A stretch of 64,000 nt of DNA, taken from positions 61,256,001 to 61,320,000 of the forward strand of contig CM060733.1 in NCBI GenBank assembly GCA_030704615.1, written 5' to 3'. The position numbers and the translations under genes were made by a program. The notes under the pieces were generated by a model. The model was not told the origin of the DNA and searched no databases. It was given only the letters and a program-made list of their open reading frames with translations. Positions 35,040 to 45,173 of this stretch are shown here, piece by piece (position 1 is the first letter of the stretch; each line of letters begins with the position of its first letter). The stretch comes from Takakia lepidozioides. Lineage: Eukaryota; Streptophyta; Takakiopsida; Takakiales; Takakiaceae.

Positions 35040-36577
35040 TGTAATACCCACACCTGTGACGGAGGTACCTGGGGTAGAATATCAAGACACTGCAGCACAT
35101 GTGGCGGATGAGGTGGTTCAGGAAGAAAAATCTGGTGGGGCAATGGCCTGAATGGTTGGTGAGGCATCACACTGTTGAGGATCAAGGAGAACAGCAGCAA
35201 GCTCCCCATGAAGACCCTCAGCAGGCCATGCTTATGAGTTCCATAAGCAGAACACTTAATTTGTTGGGCACTTATGTGAAATCCCATGTTCCATCTACCC
35301 AATTGGCAGCTTTGAGGGAGGAGCTCAGAAAGGAGTTTGAGGCTCGACTTGCTACTGAGTGTGCAAACAAGGTCGATGAGGAGGTCAATCTCAAGTTACA
35401 GCAAGAGTTAGAAGATACAAAAGTTGCTTTGCAGTTGGCTAAGGAACATTTGATTGAAGCACGCCTCGCGTAGGACCAGTTGCACGAAGCACATAAACAA
35501 CAGTTATACCAAATGCAGGTGAAGCATGAGGGCAAGTTGCAAGAAGTGAATGCACTACATACGGAGTTGCAGGCAGTACATGAGAGGATGACCATACAAT
35601 GTGCTACACTCACAACTACTCTTGAGCAAACTGCATTAGAAGTTAACAGACAAGGGGAGAGATGTATGAAGGCAGAGGCAGAGACAGTCGAGCAGGCGAA
35701 ACTCATTGTTGATATGAAGAATACAATCTGTCGCAATGAGAATACTTTCAAGCAATGCAGACAGGTTGAAGCTGACCAAGAGAGGTACATCCTAGAGTTG
35801 CAACAAATGGTCATGGTAAATAGAAATGAACTCTCTGTGGCTAACAAGGCTTGGAAGGAAGCCAATAATCTGGCTGCTGCCTATGCGAGTTTGGTTGAAC
35901 CTCATGCGAAGCGCATGGAGGCTTTACAGCAGCAGTTAGATGTGTACATGCTCACAGAGGAGCAGACTCCTAGGGGTGCCACACACAACTTGGTGCATAA
36001 CTACCTTATGCAGGTCTGGTTAGCACAAGGGCCGGTGGAAGGCAAAGCACCACAGAAGCTCACCCAGGGCAAGATGAATGAGCTCAGATTGTAGGTGCAG
36101 AACATTGCCACAACTACTATAGACAATGTCTATAGTAGAATAGCGGAGCTACAGGAGGATGTAGAAGGCCTGCAAACTCAGGTGGATGACCAGAGTTCAA
36201 ATATTGACAAGAGAGTCTTTGTACCTGAAGAGCAGCTGATGGCTACGTATTTACAAGCCAGAACTTTAATTTTTCAGTCTTCTTTGCAAGGGGTGCAGGA
36301 GATGCCAGTGGTAGAAGGGCCAGTGCTACCAATACCACAACAAGTGACTGTGCAGGTAGCTGACCATGTTGTTACTACAGCCACACCACAGCCTGAGGTA
36401 TGGGGGGATGCTGCTTTTAACCCACCTAAGACTCCTGCTGCACGGGAGTACAGTCGGGCTATGATTATGCCCTTCAACCAAATTCCCATTGTGTTGGATT
36501 TGGCTTGGAAGGAATTTAGTCCTCCGCAGTCGTTGGCACATTACTACCAGATCATGCGCATTTGGCTGCCAGTGGGC
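35040..36577 (+). pseudogene. Extra 3' ORF of the gypsy element, first part (coiled coil)
   Basis: Unidentified protein encoded between integrase and 3' LTR, the place where some plant gypsy elements carry an additional or env-like ORF. One frame is open from at least 35,099 to 36,577 apart from two TAG codons (35,471 and 36,092), both explainable as CAG (Gln) to TAG. The product is Glu/Gln/Lys-rich with long heptad-like stretches (for example LREELRKEFEARL, LQQELEDTKVALQLAKEHL), so a long coiled coil is likely. No transmembrane segment or signal peptide was seen. The frame is cut at 36,578 by the methyltransferase element and resumes at 44,254. Confidence 0.65.
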
Positions 36578-36582
36578 AACTA

Positions 36583-36772
36583 TGTCGTGCGCATACATAT
36601 CGCTACACAACTACATCGCTGTCCAAAACCACACAACACATGTGCACACCACACACTAGTATACCACTAGTCTACCACTAGTCCAGCCACTAGTCCAACC
36701 ACTAGGCTACAACTAGTCAGTCACTAGGCTGCCACTACGCTGCCCACTATGGCAGTCACTAGTCCACACAAT
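36583..36772 (-). repeat. Terminal segment A, outer copy
   Basis: 190 bp, starting TGTCGTGCG on the plus strand, rich in ACTAGT/CCACTA words. By eye identical to 37,101-37,290. Confidence 0.93.
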
Positions 36773-37098
36773 GATAAAGAAGAAGAATACAAGCTCAAGC
36801 TCATGCGAGCTCACAAAGCTTAAGCATAAACTCATGCATATATAACCTCATCACTCAAATACAAGTCAAGCCAAGTGCACCCCACGCCATGGGGAATCCA
36901 CACTACGGCGCCATAGCTAGGCGCGGTGAGGCTCAACTCGAGAAAGATGAGCCTCCCGGGCTTGCCGTGAAGATAACCACTCCAGGGCCTAAATCTGCCT
37001 TGACCTCCGGATTGACACTTGGGCCAATCCCAAATATCAATATGTAAAAGCTAGCTATTTCCTAGCTAGTTTCACACTAGTGGTAAAATAACTTGACA
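36773..37098 (-). repeat. Terminal segment B, inner copy
   Basis: 326 bp, GATAAAGAAG...ACTTGACA on the plus strand, the same length as 43,924-44,249 with about three substitutions. In element orientation it contains a TATATA promoter-like box near its end and, on the plus strand, the fold-back GAGGCTCA-12 nt-TGAGCCTC. Followed by GC, giving the palindrome GACAGCTGTC with the next A copy. Confidence 0.93.
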
Positions 37099-37100
37099 GC

Positions 37101-37290
37101 TGTCGTGCGCATACATATCGCTACACAACTACATCGCTGTCCAAAACCACACAACACATGTGCACACCACACACTAGTATACCACTAGTCTACCACTAGT
37201 CCAGCCACTAGTCCAACCACTAGGCTACAACTAGTCAGTCACTAGGCTGCCACTACGCTGCCCACTATGGCAGTCACTAGTCCACACAAT
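37101..37290 (-). repeat. Terminal segment A, inner copy
   Basis: 190 bp, apparently identical to 36,583-36,772. In element orientation it directly follows a purine run (AGGGGGGCG, complement of 37,291-37,299), which has the form of a polypurine tract. Confidence 0.93.
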
Positions 37291-37548
37291 CGCCCCCCTA
37301 GCTGGTGCTTAGGTCCCTCTAAGTCCAGGTAGCCACAAGATGTGATAGTGACCATAGCCTCACTAAGTCCTCCACCACTATCCCTACTACACTCAAACTC
37401 GATAGATCAAGAGGCCGGGTGCAAGAGTTGCCCCATCGTTAGTCGCCGTCTTGCAACCTGTGAACTTGAGCTTGGGATCTCATGTATTGACTCCTATGAG
37501 CTTGGCCTCCCATGTCTTGTTAGCTGCCTCCAGTCATGTCCACTGCCA

Positions 37549-40524
37549 CTATCCCAAGCAGTGTGGACACAACCAATCTCCGTCAGGAACCTTCTCAAGA
37601 GGTGGTGTCAAGCATCCCATATGCCAACCCCTTGAGCACCGATCACACACCAGCATGGTGGCTGCCCCTTTGGCAGACCCACAGAGCATGCACCTCAAAC
37701 CTGCAGGTACCACTGCCAAGTTTGGGTCAACTCTGCCATCGACATTGGGAAGGTGACATGGCGCACAATTACGCACATGGTCTTTCCAAGTCATGCCATC
37801 CCGACCCTCTAAGATCAGGACCCCTGAGGGCAACACCTCTCGAACCCTCAGAATAACACGCCCTGCAGTAACATCCAGAGTCGTAGGAGCAGTCTGCTGC
37901 AAATAAACATAGTCACCAGGGCTAAACCTCCGAACCCCAGGACGATATCCTCCACCACGTATAGTGGCATACCTCAACGTATCACGGTGCTGTGCAATGG
38001 CAAGGTTCTCAAAAGCCATGGGCATGACTTTCTTGAACAACTCTGCACGCTGATCACATGCACGTACCCACACGTCCGGATCGTCAAGGTTAAGGACTTG
38101 AGCAGTGTCCCTACGAATGGCTGCAGGCAAATCCGGCTCTCGGCCAAAGAGAAGGAAATATGGTGAGAAGGAGGCAAGTGATGCTTGTTTGCTGAACCTG
38201 TAGCCCATGGCTAACCAAGGAACCTGAAGATCCCAATCTCCTAGGTGTCCCTTCTGCAAGCCATACTTGCGCAAACCCCTCTTCACCGTCTGAACAACTC
38301 TCTCTGCTAAGCCATCGGCCTCAGGATGATCCCGAGAAGTGGTGCGGTGGTCTATCAAGGCTTTATCACACAAAGCCTGAAACTCCCCCAAGAACTCTCT
38401 CCCTTGGTCCGTGAGTACCTCAGCTGGAGCACCAAATCGGCTAAGCACACGATCCAAGAATGCATACGCAGCCCCCTCACTAGCCTTGTCAGGCAATGGA
38501 ACCAACTCAATCCACTTGGAGAAGTGCTCCACCATCACCAACACATATCTGTGGTGGCGCATAGTCAGTGGCAACGGTCCTGCGAAGTCAAGACTCCATC
38601 TGTAGCCCAATCCCATGATAGGTAAAGGATGCAACTGTGGTGTAGGGGCGTTGAATGAAGCACGCACCCTGTCACACACCATGCACCTAGCCACAAACTG
38701 TTGCACCTCTGTATGCATACCACGCCACCAATACTGCCCCTGCAGTAAACTGTGAGTGCGTCGCACTCCAAAATGCCCCAACTCCTCATGGGCATGCCGC
38801 ACTAACCGTGCACGCTGTGTGGGGTGAGGCACAATCCTCACCCGACCATCCTCCCACACTCGAAGTAGGTGTATCCCCTCCCACTTGAACCTCTTGGCTC
38901 GTTGCAGGATCCGATCCCTCTCCCTGGCAGTCACAATGGCTGCCGTGTCTCCCGTGCGGAGGTAGTCCAACACAGCCGAATCCTCATGTATATCTCTGGC
39001 ACCACCTAGCTCATCACTAGCCTCAGGGTCCTCAGACACTCCGTCTACAGTCATCCCTGTTGTAGGTCCAATCTGACCTCCCGATGCCAAGATACACAAA
39101 AATGCAGATGCGTGCCATCCCGGCACCATCTCCTCGTCCGTCTCACCATGCCACCGAGCTCCAGTGTCATCCTGCTGGCTCATGCATGGATTGCGACTCA
39201 ATCCATCCGCATCCCGATTGACCAAACCCGGTCGATGCACAACCTGAAAGTCATACTCCTGGAGTATAAGTGCCCACCGTGCAAGCTTCCCCGTAAGCTT
39301 GTCTGACTCCATCAACCACTTGAGTGGCTGGTGATCCGTGACAAGGGTGAAAAGATTGCCGTATAGATAGCACCTGAAGTGTGCCACGGCCCACACTGCA
39401 GCTAAGCACTCTCCCTCATATGAGCTGTACTTAGCCTCTGCAGCGTTGTTCGAGCGGCTAGGGTAAGCCACTACGAACTCTCTTCCCTCATCATCCACCT
39501 GTGTGAGCACCGCTCCAAGCCCCAGCATGCTCCAATCCGTATGCAGCTGAAAGGGACGCCCCCTGATAGGTCGTCTCAAGATAGGCGCCGAGGTCAACCT
39601 CGCCTTGAGCTCTTGAAAAGCTCGTTCCTGCTCATCTTCCCACTGCCACTCCTGGTCCACCTTGGTCAGCTTGGTTAGAGCCTTTGCAATGGTACTAAAT
39701 CCCTTGACAAACCGTCTATAATAGTTTGCCAACCCCATGAAAGCTCGAACTCGGCTCACATCCGTGGGGCGTGGAATTTGTGCAATGGCCTCTATCTTAG
39801 TTTGTTGTACCCCCAATCCTCCAGGATATATCATGTGACCCAGATACTCAATCTGGTTGTGGAAAAACTTGCACTTCCCCGGATGCAACTTCAATCCGTG
39901 CGCTCTCAAGCGCTCCAATACCACCTGAAGGTGTCTCTCATGCTCCTCCATCGTAACACTAAAGATGATGATGTCATCTATGTAGCACCGAGCAAAGTCC
40001 ACCCCTGCTAGAATCCTATCCATGACTCTCTGAAACTCTGCAGGAGCATTCTTAAGCCCAAATGGTAAGAACCGCCACTGATATAGGCAATCCTTGCCAT
40101 GCTCATTGATCCCCCAGAATGTCGTCTTCTGCTTGTCCGCCTCCTTGATTGGCAACTGGTGATATCCGGATCGTAAATCCAAAGTGCTAAAGGCCTTAGC
40201 ATGCCCGATGGCATCAAAGATCTCCTCTGGTGTTGGCATGGCATACTTATCGGACTTGGTCTGACGATTTACAGGCCGGTAATCACCGCACATACGTCTC
40301 TCCGTCCAATTGCCATAGACATCCTTCTTGGCTGGCATCACTGTGGCTGAAGCATACTCTCCACCAGAGAGCTCCACCAAACCTGCCTCCCAGAGATCTT
40401 GAGTCCTCATCTGAATCAAAGACCTCTCCATGTCACTGTATCTATAGGGTCTCCGAAAGATTGGCGTGTCAGTGGCCAACTCAATACGGATCTCTTGACC
40501 CTTCAGTGCTCCCAAGTCCTTCAA
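37549..40524 (-). CDS. Gypsy RT-RNase H-integrase polyprotein ending in a PHD finger
   Basis: 991 open residues, the frame opening slightly upstream (~40,600) without a clear ATG. Domains: RT at ~1-260 (MCGDYRPVNRQTKSDKYAMP, FSTLDLRSGYHQ, FGLKNAPAEFQR, catalytic YIDD at 181-184); RNase H (LHTDWSMLGLGAVLTQ, TDHQPLKWL); integrase His2-Cys2 zinc domain (HEELGHFGVRRTH, CMVCDRVRA); DDE core (WSLDFAGPLP, LTDQGREFLG, HPEADGLAERVVQ) with all three acidic residues present; then a C-terminal C4HC3 PHD finger at ~945-991 (CMLCGSA, CDRCSRGWHMGCL, WLCPHC). PHD fingers commonly read histone H3 tails, so it may guide integration as chromodomains do in chromoviruses. No internal stop. Confidence 0.92.
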   Translation of the reverse strand: MKDLGALKGQEIRIELATDTPIFRRPYRYSDMERSLIQMRTQDLWEAGLVELSGGEYASATVMPAKKDVYGNWTERRMCGDYRPVNRQTKSDKYAMPTPEEIFDAIGHAKAFSTLDLRSGYHQLPIKEADKQKTTFWGINEHGKDCLYQWRFLPFGLKNAPAEFQRVMDRILAGVDFARCYIDDIIIFSVTMEEHERHLQVVLERLRAHGLKLHPGKCKFFHNQIEYLGHMIYPGGLGVQQTKIEAIAQIPRPTDVSRVRAFMGLANYYRRFVKGFSTIAKALTKLTKVDQEWQWEDEQERAFQELKARLTSAPILRRPIRGRPFQLHTDWSMLGLGAVLTQVDDEGREFVVAYPSRSNNAAEAKYSSYEGECLAAVWAVAHFRCYLYGNLFTLVTDHQPLKWLMESDKLTGKLARWALILQEYDFQVVHRPGLVNRDADGLSRNPCMSQQDDTGARWHGETDEEMVPGWHASAFLCILASGGQIGPTTGMTVDGVSEDPEASDELGGARDIHEDSAVLDYLRTGDTAAIVTARERDRILQRAKRFKWEGIHLLRVWEDGRVRIVPHPTQRARLVRHAHEELGHFGVRRTHSLLQGQYWWRGMHTEVQQFVARCMVCDRVRASFNAPTPQLHPLPIMGLGYRWSLDFAGPLPLTMRHHRYVLVMVEHFSKWIELVPLPDKASEGAAYAFLDRVLSRFGAPAEVLTDQGREFLGEFQALCDKALIDHRTTSRDHPEADGLAERVVQTVKRGLRKYGLQKGHLGDWDLQVPWLAMGYRFSKQASLASFSPYFLLFGREPDLPAAIRRDTAQVLNLDDPDVWVRACDQRAELFKKVMPMAFENLAIAQHRDTLRYATIRGGGYRPGVRRFSPGDYVYLQQTAPTTLDVTAGRVILRVREVLPSGVLILEGRDGMTWKDHVRNCAPCHLPNVDGRVDPNLAVVPAGLRCMLCGSAKGAATMLVCDRCSRGWHMGCLTPPLEKVPDGDWLCPHCLG

Positions 40525-40526
40525 AC

Positions 40527-41138
40527 TGAAGGCAAAGCAATTCTGTAAGCCCTCAGGAACCGCCGTATACGTCGTCTCTCTCCTCCGGTGACAATGGGTC
40601 CAATGTCAGGCTCCCAATTGTCCTCCGTAACTACAACCTTAAGTCCAGTGGGCTTAGAGGTAGAGGACGCGTCCCGTGGTTGCTATGCTGCAACCTCTTG
40701 AGCAGTACTCCCTACCTGCTCAGTCAATGACAAGGCCTCATCCTGCCCCATCATCTCATCCTTGAGGACCTCCTCAACCCGAGAAGAATCCCCAACCTCA
40801 TCCATCACAGCCGCCTTGGCTGCCAACTCCCTCTGAACCTCAAGCACCTCCCACGTGTGCCATGGATGCATGCACCCCGTGGTCTTCATATGCTCGCCCC
40901 CACTCACTGCCTGTACCGTCTCGGTAGGCAGAGAGACCATTGAGGGAAGTGTATTCCGCACTCTGCGTTGCTCAGCTAGAGCCAAGCTGATAATCCAGGT
41001 CAAGCAATTGAGATCCATTGCTTGCCCCAACACTTGACGACGTGATGCCTCAGAAAGAGACGACACCGCCGTGATACCAGTGGTAAAACCCATTGCCCGC
41101 TCACGCTCGTCAGCATTAGGCTCCACTAACTGCTGCAA
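40527..41138 (-). pseudogene. End of the methyltransferase (motifs IX-X) and linker to RT
   Basis: Same frame as the upstream methyltransferase ORF, separated by TAG codons at 41,286-41,288 and 41,139-41,141, with a further TAG at 40,680-40,682 before it ends at a TGA near 40,530. The segment EPNADERERAMGFTTGITAV followed by SRRQVLGQAMDLNCLTWII resembles methyltransferase motifs IX and X, in which a Gly-rich turn helps bind S-adenosylmethionine. The remaining sequence is an acidic linker. The RT frame overlaps its end by about 70 bp in a different frame, so joining the two would need a frameshift. Confidence 0.7.
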
Positions 41139-41288
41139 CTAAGCATCCCACAGGAGGCCAGGTCCACTATCCCGGAAAGCATGCGATCCTGGGAAGCTGA
41201 GCAGTGTAGGTAATGCTGCTCGTGGTTGACCCACCTTGTTGACCACTGCCAAAGGCGAACGGTCATCGTGTCTCACACGTTGAGACTA

Positions 41289-42536
41289 CCTCCCTGTGTC
41301 CAGAATGTTATCCACTGTGAGATGTGCTGGCCGCTGCACCCCATCAAATGCACGCTTGAGCAGTGCGGGTGGCATCATGTTAGTCCACCATAGCCGTGGA
41401 CGATGAGCCCGTGACCCCACTGTAGCTGCATCTAGCAACACTGCTGACCCAAGCCACGACCGGACTTGATGCACACTGGCCATCACCCTGGCCCGAGAAT
41501 CGCCCATCAGTGGCACATTCTCCAAGATGTATGCTGGAGATACAGCTTGATGAAGCTGCAAGTGGCGCAAAACCCGCACCATCTCCCAAAACAGACCCGA
41601 CCTCGAGTCTCGCAATCCATTGCCATGCCCGGCTGATGAATGCCCTTGGCAGGGCCAACCTGCCACTACCAGATCAATGGAGCCAACCCGCTCCAAATCC
41701 TGCGCCCCCAGCAACGAAATGTCTGCTGGCAAGGCCTGCTCATATCCACGAATTGCAGACACCGACAACAACTCAGGGTACCGCTGCACCAACTGAGCAA
41801 CATGGCGAAGTGAAATGCGTCGTGCAGTCTCATCCCTCTCCACATACAGGTAACGCCGAACTCGTACACTTGCCTGTAACACAGCAGCCAATCCGGTGCT
41901 GATCCCGCCAAACAAGTCCAGAAGACAAATGCCTTCATCCGGAGACTGCCACACAATAGGTGTGGTGTCCAATGGAGACAATTGAGGTGGTCCTGGTGCA
42001 ATCCCCACACTCTCCTCCTCTCCTGACGGTACAAAAGCCTCCACCCAGGCTTGTTGCACCCGTCGATCAGCATCCCGCTGCAAATCCTTGCTCGTACCCC
42101 ACAATGGAGTCTGAGCAACCATGGTAGGCAACTCCGCCATACCATACATGTCATCCTGCTCTCCCGGAGGTGGTACATCCTCTGAATGAGCATTGCCCTC
42201 AAGCAACTCTCTAGGCCAACTCACTACCGCTGTGAATGCTGCTAGTGTCGGCATCTTGCCTCGCTGGGCAACCGCAACTCCTCCTATGAACGTCACAGGG
42301 AGCTGCACACGCCGGCCCTCCCCCGACTGCCATGCAGGCCTATAGGAAGCTGACTCCTCCCAAAAATCCAGGGTGAAGCCCATGGGGTACAACACTGCCC
42401 CACCAACCAGGACATCGTATGAGACTGCGTCTGTCACAATGGCCTTGGCTCGCATCACTGAGCCATCTGTAGGGTGATCCGGCCGTAGTCTGATAGCCAA
42501 CTCATGCCATTTCTCCAAGGGGTTTAGCCATGCCAA
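41289..42536 (-). CDS. Retroelement protease remnant fused to a DNMT3-like C5 cytosine DNA methyltransferase
   Basis: 416 residues with no ATG at the start; the frame opens after a TAG near 42,560. Residues ~30-85 look like the end of a gypsy aspartic protease (VSYDVLVGGAVLYPMGFTLDFWEE). The methyltransferase follows: motif I LLDLFGGISTGL (205-216) for S-adenosylmethionine binding, motif IV with the catalytic Cys in GWPCQGHSSAG (PCQ at 295-297), motif VI LENV (339-341), and AHRPRLWW (377-384), which resembles the AHRARYFW block of DNMT3 better than DNMT1 or DNMT2. Motif order is I to X, not permuted as in plant DRM proteins. Motifs IX-X continue downstream after TAG codons. Expected reaction: methyl transfer to cytosine C5 in DNA. 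Activity is uncertain because of the stops. Confidence 0.88.
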
Positions 42537-42569
42537 GCTAGGGTTTGTGTCTCTTGGACTCTAGGCTTC

Positions 42570-43923
42570 TTTCCACCGAGCTATGGTGGCTGTGAGGAAA
42601 TCAGCAAGGTATGCTCTTTCGGCTCCCACACACCACCATAGTAGCCCTAAGCCATGAGGTGGTTGCCACAAACCAAGCCTTCTTTCTCACTTAGCCTCTC
42701 CAAACACGCCACTAAACTCAATGGCAAACAACCAAGCCCTGCTGGTTCCCAACCCTTGTGAGCACTCATTCAAGCACTCTCATTGGCCATAGCATCTGTC
42801 TTAGAGCCTATTCCAGCCCTCTACACCTGTTGCTTCCAGAGTTGCGCTCCCTTCAAGCTTGAAGTTGAAACCCCAACTCACATAGGCCCTACAAGTGCTG
42901 TTCTTTCACTCCAAGTGGAAACCCGCCCTAGACCTTCCGTTCTAGCTCTCTAAAGCTTGAAAACAAGAGCCTCAATGGGCTGAAGGCATGCTCCACACAT
43001 GCCCCACTCTCACCATAAGAGAATCAGCTCCTTTGCTTCATTTCTTGCACCCACAAACCTGAAAGTGCAAGCCTTCATCAGGCTGATAGCATGCTCCACA
43101 CATGCATTGCCCTCACATAAGGGAAGTCAGCCCTTCCCTCTTCCTTGCTTGCCCTCCAAGCTTGAAGATGGAAGCTTCAATGAGCCGAATACATGCTCCA
43201 CACATGCAACCTCTTCACACAAGAGATATCAGCCCCCTATCTTGGCTCCTTGGCTCCTTGATGCTCTCTAAGACAAGACTAAGCACTCCATAGCCTTTGC
43301 CAAGCTCCTGAAACCCTAAGGCTTACATTTCCAGCCACAAGACACTTCTCTTGTGGTGCAAGAGCTCTTCTTCCAAGCTCTGAAACCCTAGGTGCACATT
43401 CCATGGCCTTGCCGCACCTCTTAGCTCCTGTTCCAGCCCTGCTCTTGCCATGACAAGAGCCCTCTCAATGCTGAAGCTTGAGATTCAAACCCAATCTCAC
43501 CATACTCCACAAAGTGCACTGATTTGCCCCAAGCCAAATCAGCCTTTTCGCTTGGTCTTGCAATCCTTCACACAATGAAAGCTCGCATTCCCAAGTCCAG
43601 TTCTCAGCTTTGCCACCAAAGCCACTATAACCTGCTCTTGACTGGTCCTCTTCCCAATCGTGCTTGCTCATGCATGTACACAATCTGAAACCATCAAGGT
43701 GCTCTGGAATTACCTGCAGTATGGTGCTTTCATCTCTGAAGCTGAAGATCGAATGCCAAGGTTTACCACCTCGTAACCCACATCGCCTCCGCTTCTAACA
43801 ACCAAGAGCTCCACGGTGCTCCTTGCATAACAACTTGGTTTCCCTCATTCTCAAGCAAAAACCACAAGTGCTACAACTAACTCGTATCTAGCACTCATAG
43901 ATACGAGCTGATCTTTCTCGAGT
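42570..43923 (-). other. Leader region of the methyltransferase element, no gag found
   Basis: In a complete gypsy element gag would lie here, but no zinc knuckle or gag domain is visible. The plus strand shows three degenerate ~110-bp repeats around GCATGCTCCACACATGC (42,985, 43,090 and 43,192) and an 10-bp stem fold-back CTCGTATCTA...TAGATACGAG at ~43,886-43,912, just inside segment B. Confidence 0.55.
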
Positions 43924-44249
43924 GATAAAGAAGAAGAATACAAGCTCAAGCTCATGCGAGCTCACAAAGCTGAAGCATAAACTCATGCATATATAACCTC
44001 ATCACTCAAATACAAGTCAAGCCAAGTGCACCCCACGCCATGGGGAATCCACACTACGGCGCCATAGCTAGGCGCGGTGAGGCTCAACTCGAGAAAGATG
44101 AGCCTCCCGCGCTTGCCGTGAAGATAACCACTCCAGGGCCTAAATCTGCCTTGACCCCCGGATTGACACTTGGGCCAATCCCAAATATCAATATGTAAAA
44201 GCTAGCTATTTCCTAGCTAGTTTCACACTAGTGGTAAAATAACTTGACA
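43924..44249 (-). repeat. Terminal segment B, outer copy
   Basis: 326 bp, matching 36,773-37,098 with about three substitutions. No A segment adjoins it, so the two ends of the element are not simple matching LTRs. Confidence 0.93.
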
Positions 44250-44253
44250 ACTA

Positions 44254-45120
44254 GGACTAAGGTTCTTCCGAACAATCGACCCATTGAGGATCATCACTTT
44301 GCGAGGTACTGGTCTGAAGCAAGTACCATGTTGAAGGAATTAATTGTCTTCCAAGTTGTACATGGGTACATTATACCAAGACCAAGGAGGTAGCAAGTAT
44401 TGTCATGGGCTGTGGATTATACTATGCTGCTTGTTTTCTGGCACGTTATCATATTGAGCAACAGAGGATGCAATCGCGATTTCTGAGTTATTCCAGTGGG
44501 GATCATTGGGTCTTACCTTCAGTGCCACATCATATGTACCTATATGAAGCAAAAATTATGATGCAAAAGGATTCCCAACTTCGTTCATGGTTTCATTCGG
44601 CCTGGAACAATTTGACAACATAGAAATTCGGCCCTGACGATATTTTCTTTAAGGGACATGAGGCATGGAAATACTTGCACTGTTCCCAAGTCATTGGCAC
44701 ACCACTCACCTTTACGGACAAGAAGTTCAGGGTGTTCACCAATTTTGCCATCAAGCGCTTACAGCAAATGGTACAGTTTAAACTTCCAGACATGGTGGGA
44801 CCACATTGTATGCCCCACAGGATTCCAGTTAGAGTTCGACCGTTAAAACACCTCAGGGGGGACGAGGATTCTGATACTACTGTTTCTTCAGCGGACTCTT
44901 TTGACATGGCAGAAGACTATGCACTTCAGATGGCAGAAAAGAAACGACGGGGATCTCCTATGCCTGAGAGGTTACCTCGATATCAGCCAAAGGAGGGTCA
45001 GACATTTCCGGGTAGTGCTCCATCATCTCCGTCAACCAGTGATAAGACTCTGGCTCGCACACGGAGTCCTTCACGAGACTCTCACCGTCAGAAGGGTTGT
45101 TCGATCACAAAGGTTTGCTA
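44254..45120 (+). pseudogene. Extra 3' ORF of the gypsy element, second part
   Basis: Continuation of the coiled-coil ORF after the methyltransferase element. The frame reading TKVLPNNRPIEDHHFARYW starts right at the junction; frame changes near 44,390 and a TAG at ~44,621 interrupt it. The remainder encodes KFGPDDIFFKGHEAWKYL and ends in a Ser/Pro/Arg-rich tail (stop at ~45,119). I do not recognise the protein. Ordinary cellular families with this sequence were not evident; structural or assembly functions are guesses. Confidence 0.55.
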
Positions 45121-45151
45121 ATCCTAAACAGTAAACCATGAGGACATGACT

Positions 45152-45173
45152 TTTTGAGAGATGGAGGGGTAAA
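45152..45173 (+). other. Polypurine tract of the large gypsy element
   Basis: Purine-rich GAGAGATGGAGGGGTAAA lies immediately before the 3' LTR start TGTTAG. Confidence 0.85.

Larger units (their letters stand above)
36583..44249 (-). mobile_element. Ty3/gypsy-type element encoding a DNMT3-like methyltransferase and a PHD finger
   Basis: Antisense insertion in the extra ORF of the large gypsy element. Left boundary TGTCGTGCG at 36,583, right boundary CTTGACA at 44,249, flanked by ACTA (36,579-36,582 and 44,250-44,253), or 5-bp AACTA if the last A is shared. In element orientation: segment B (44,249-43,924), leader, protease remnant plus C5-methyltransferase ORFs, RT-RNase H-integrase-PHD ORF, purine tract, segment A (37,290-37,101), GC, segment B (37,098-36,773), segment A (36,772-36,583). 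No gag was found. The B copies differ at about 3 of 326 positions and the A copies appear identical, so insertion is recent relative to the host element. Confidence 0.88.

Noticed and set aside
36583-44249. True tyrosine-recombinase (DIRS/Ngaro) element
   Set aside because: The repeat layout matches, but the pol gene has a complete DDE integrase, no recombinase is visible, and target duplications flank the insertion.
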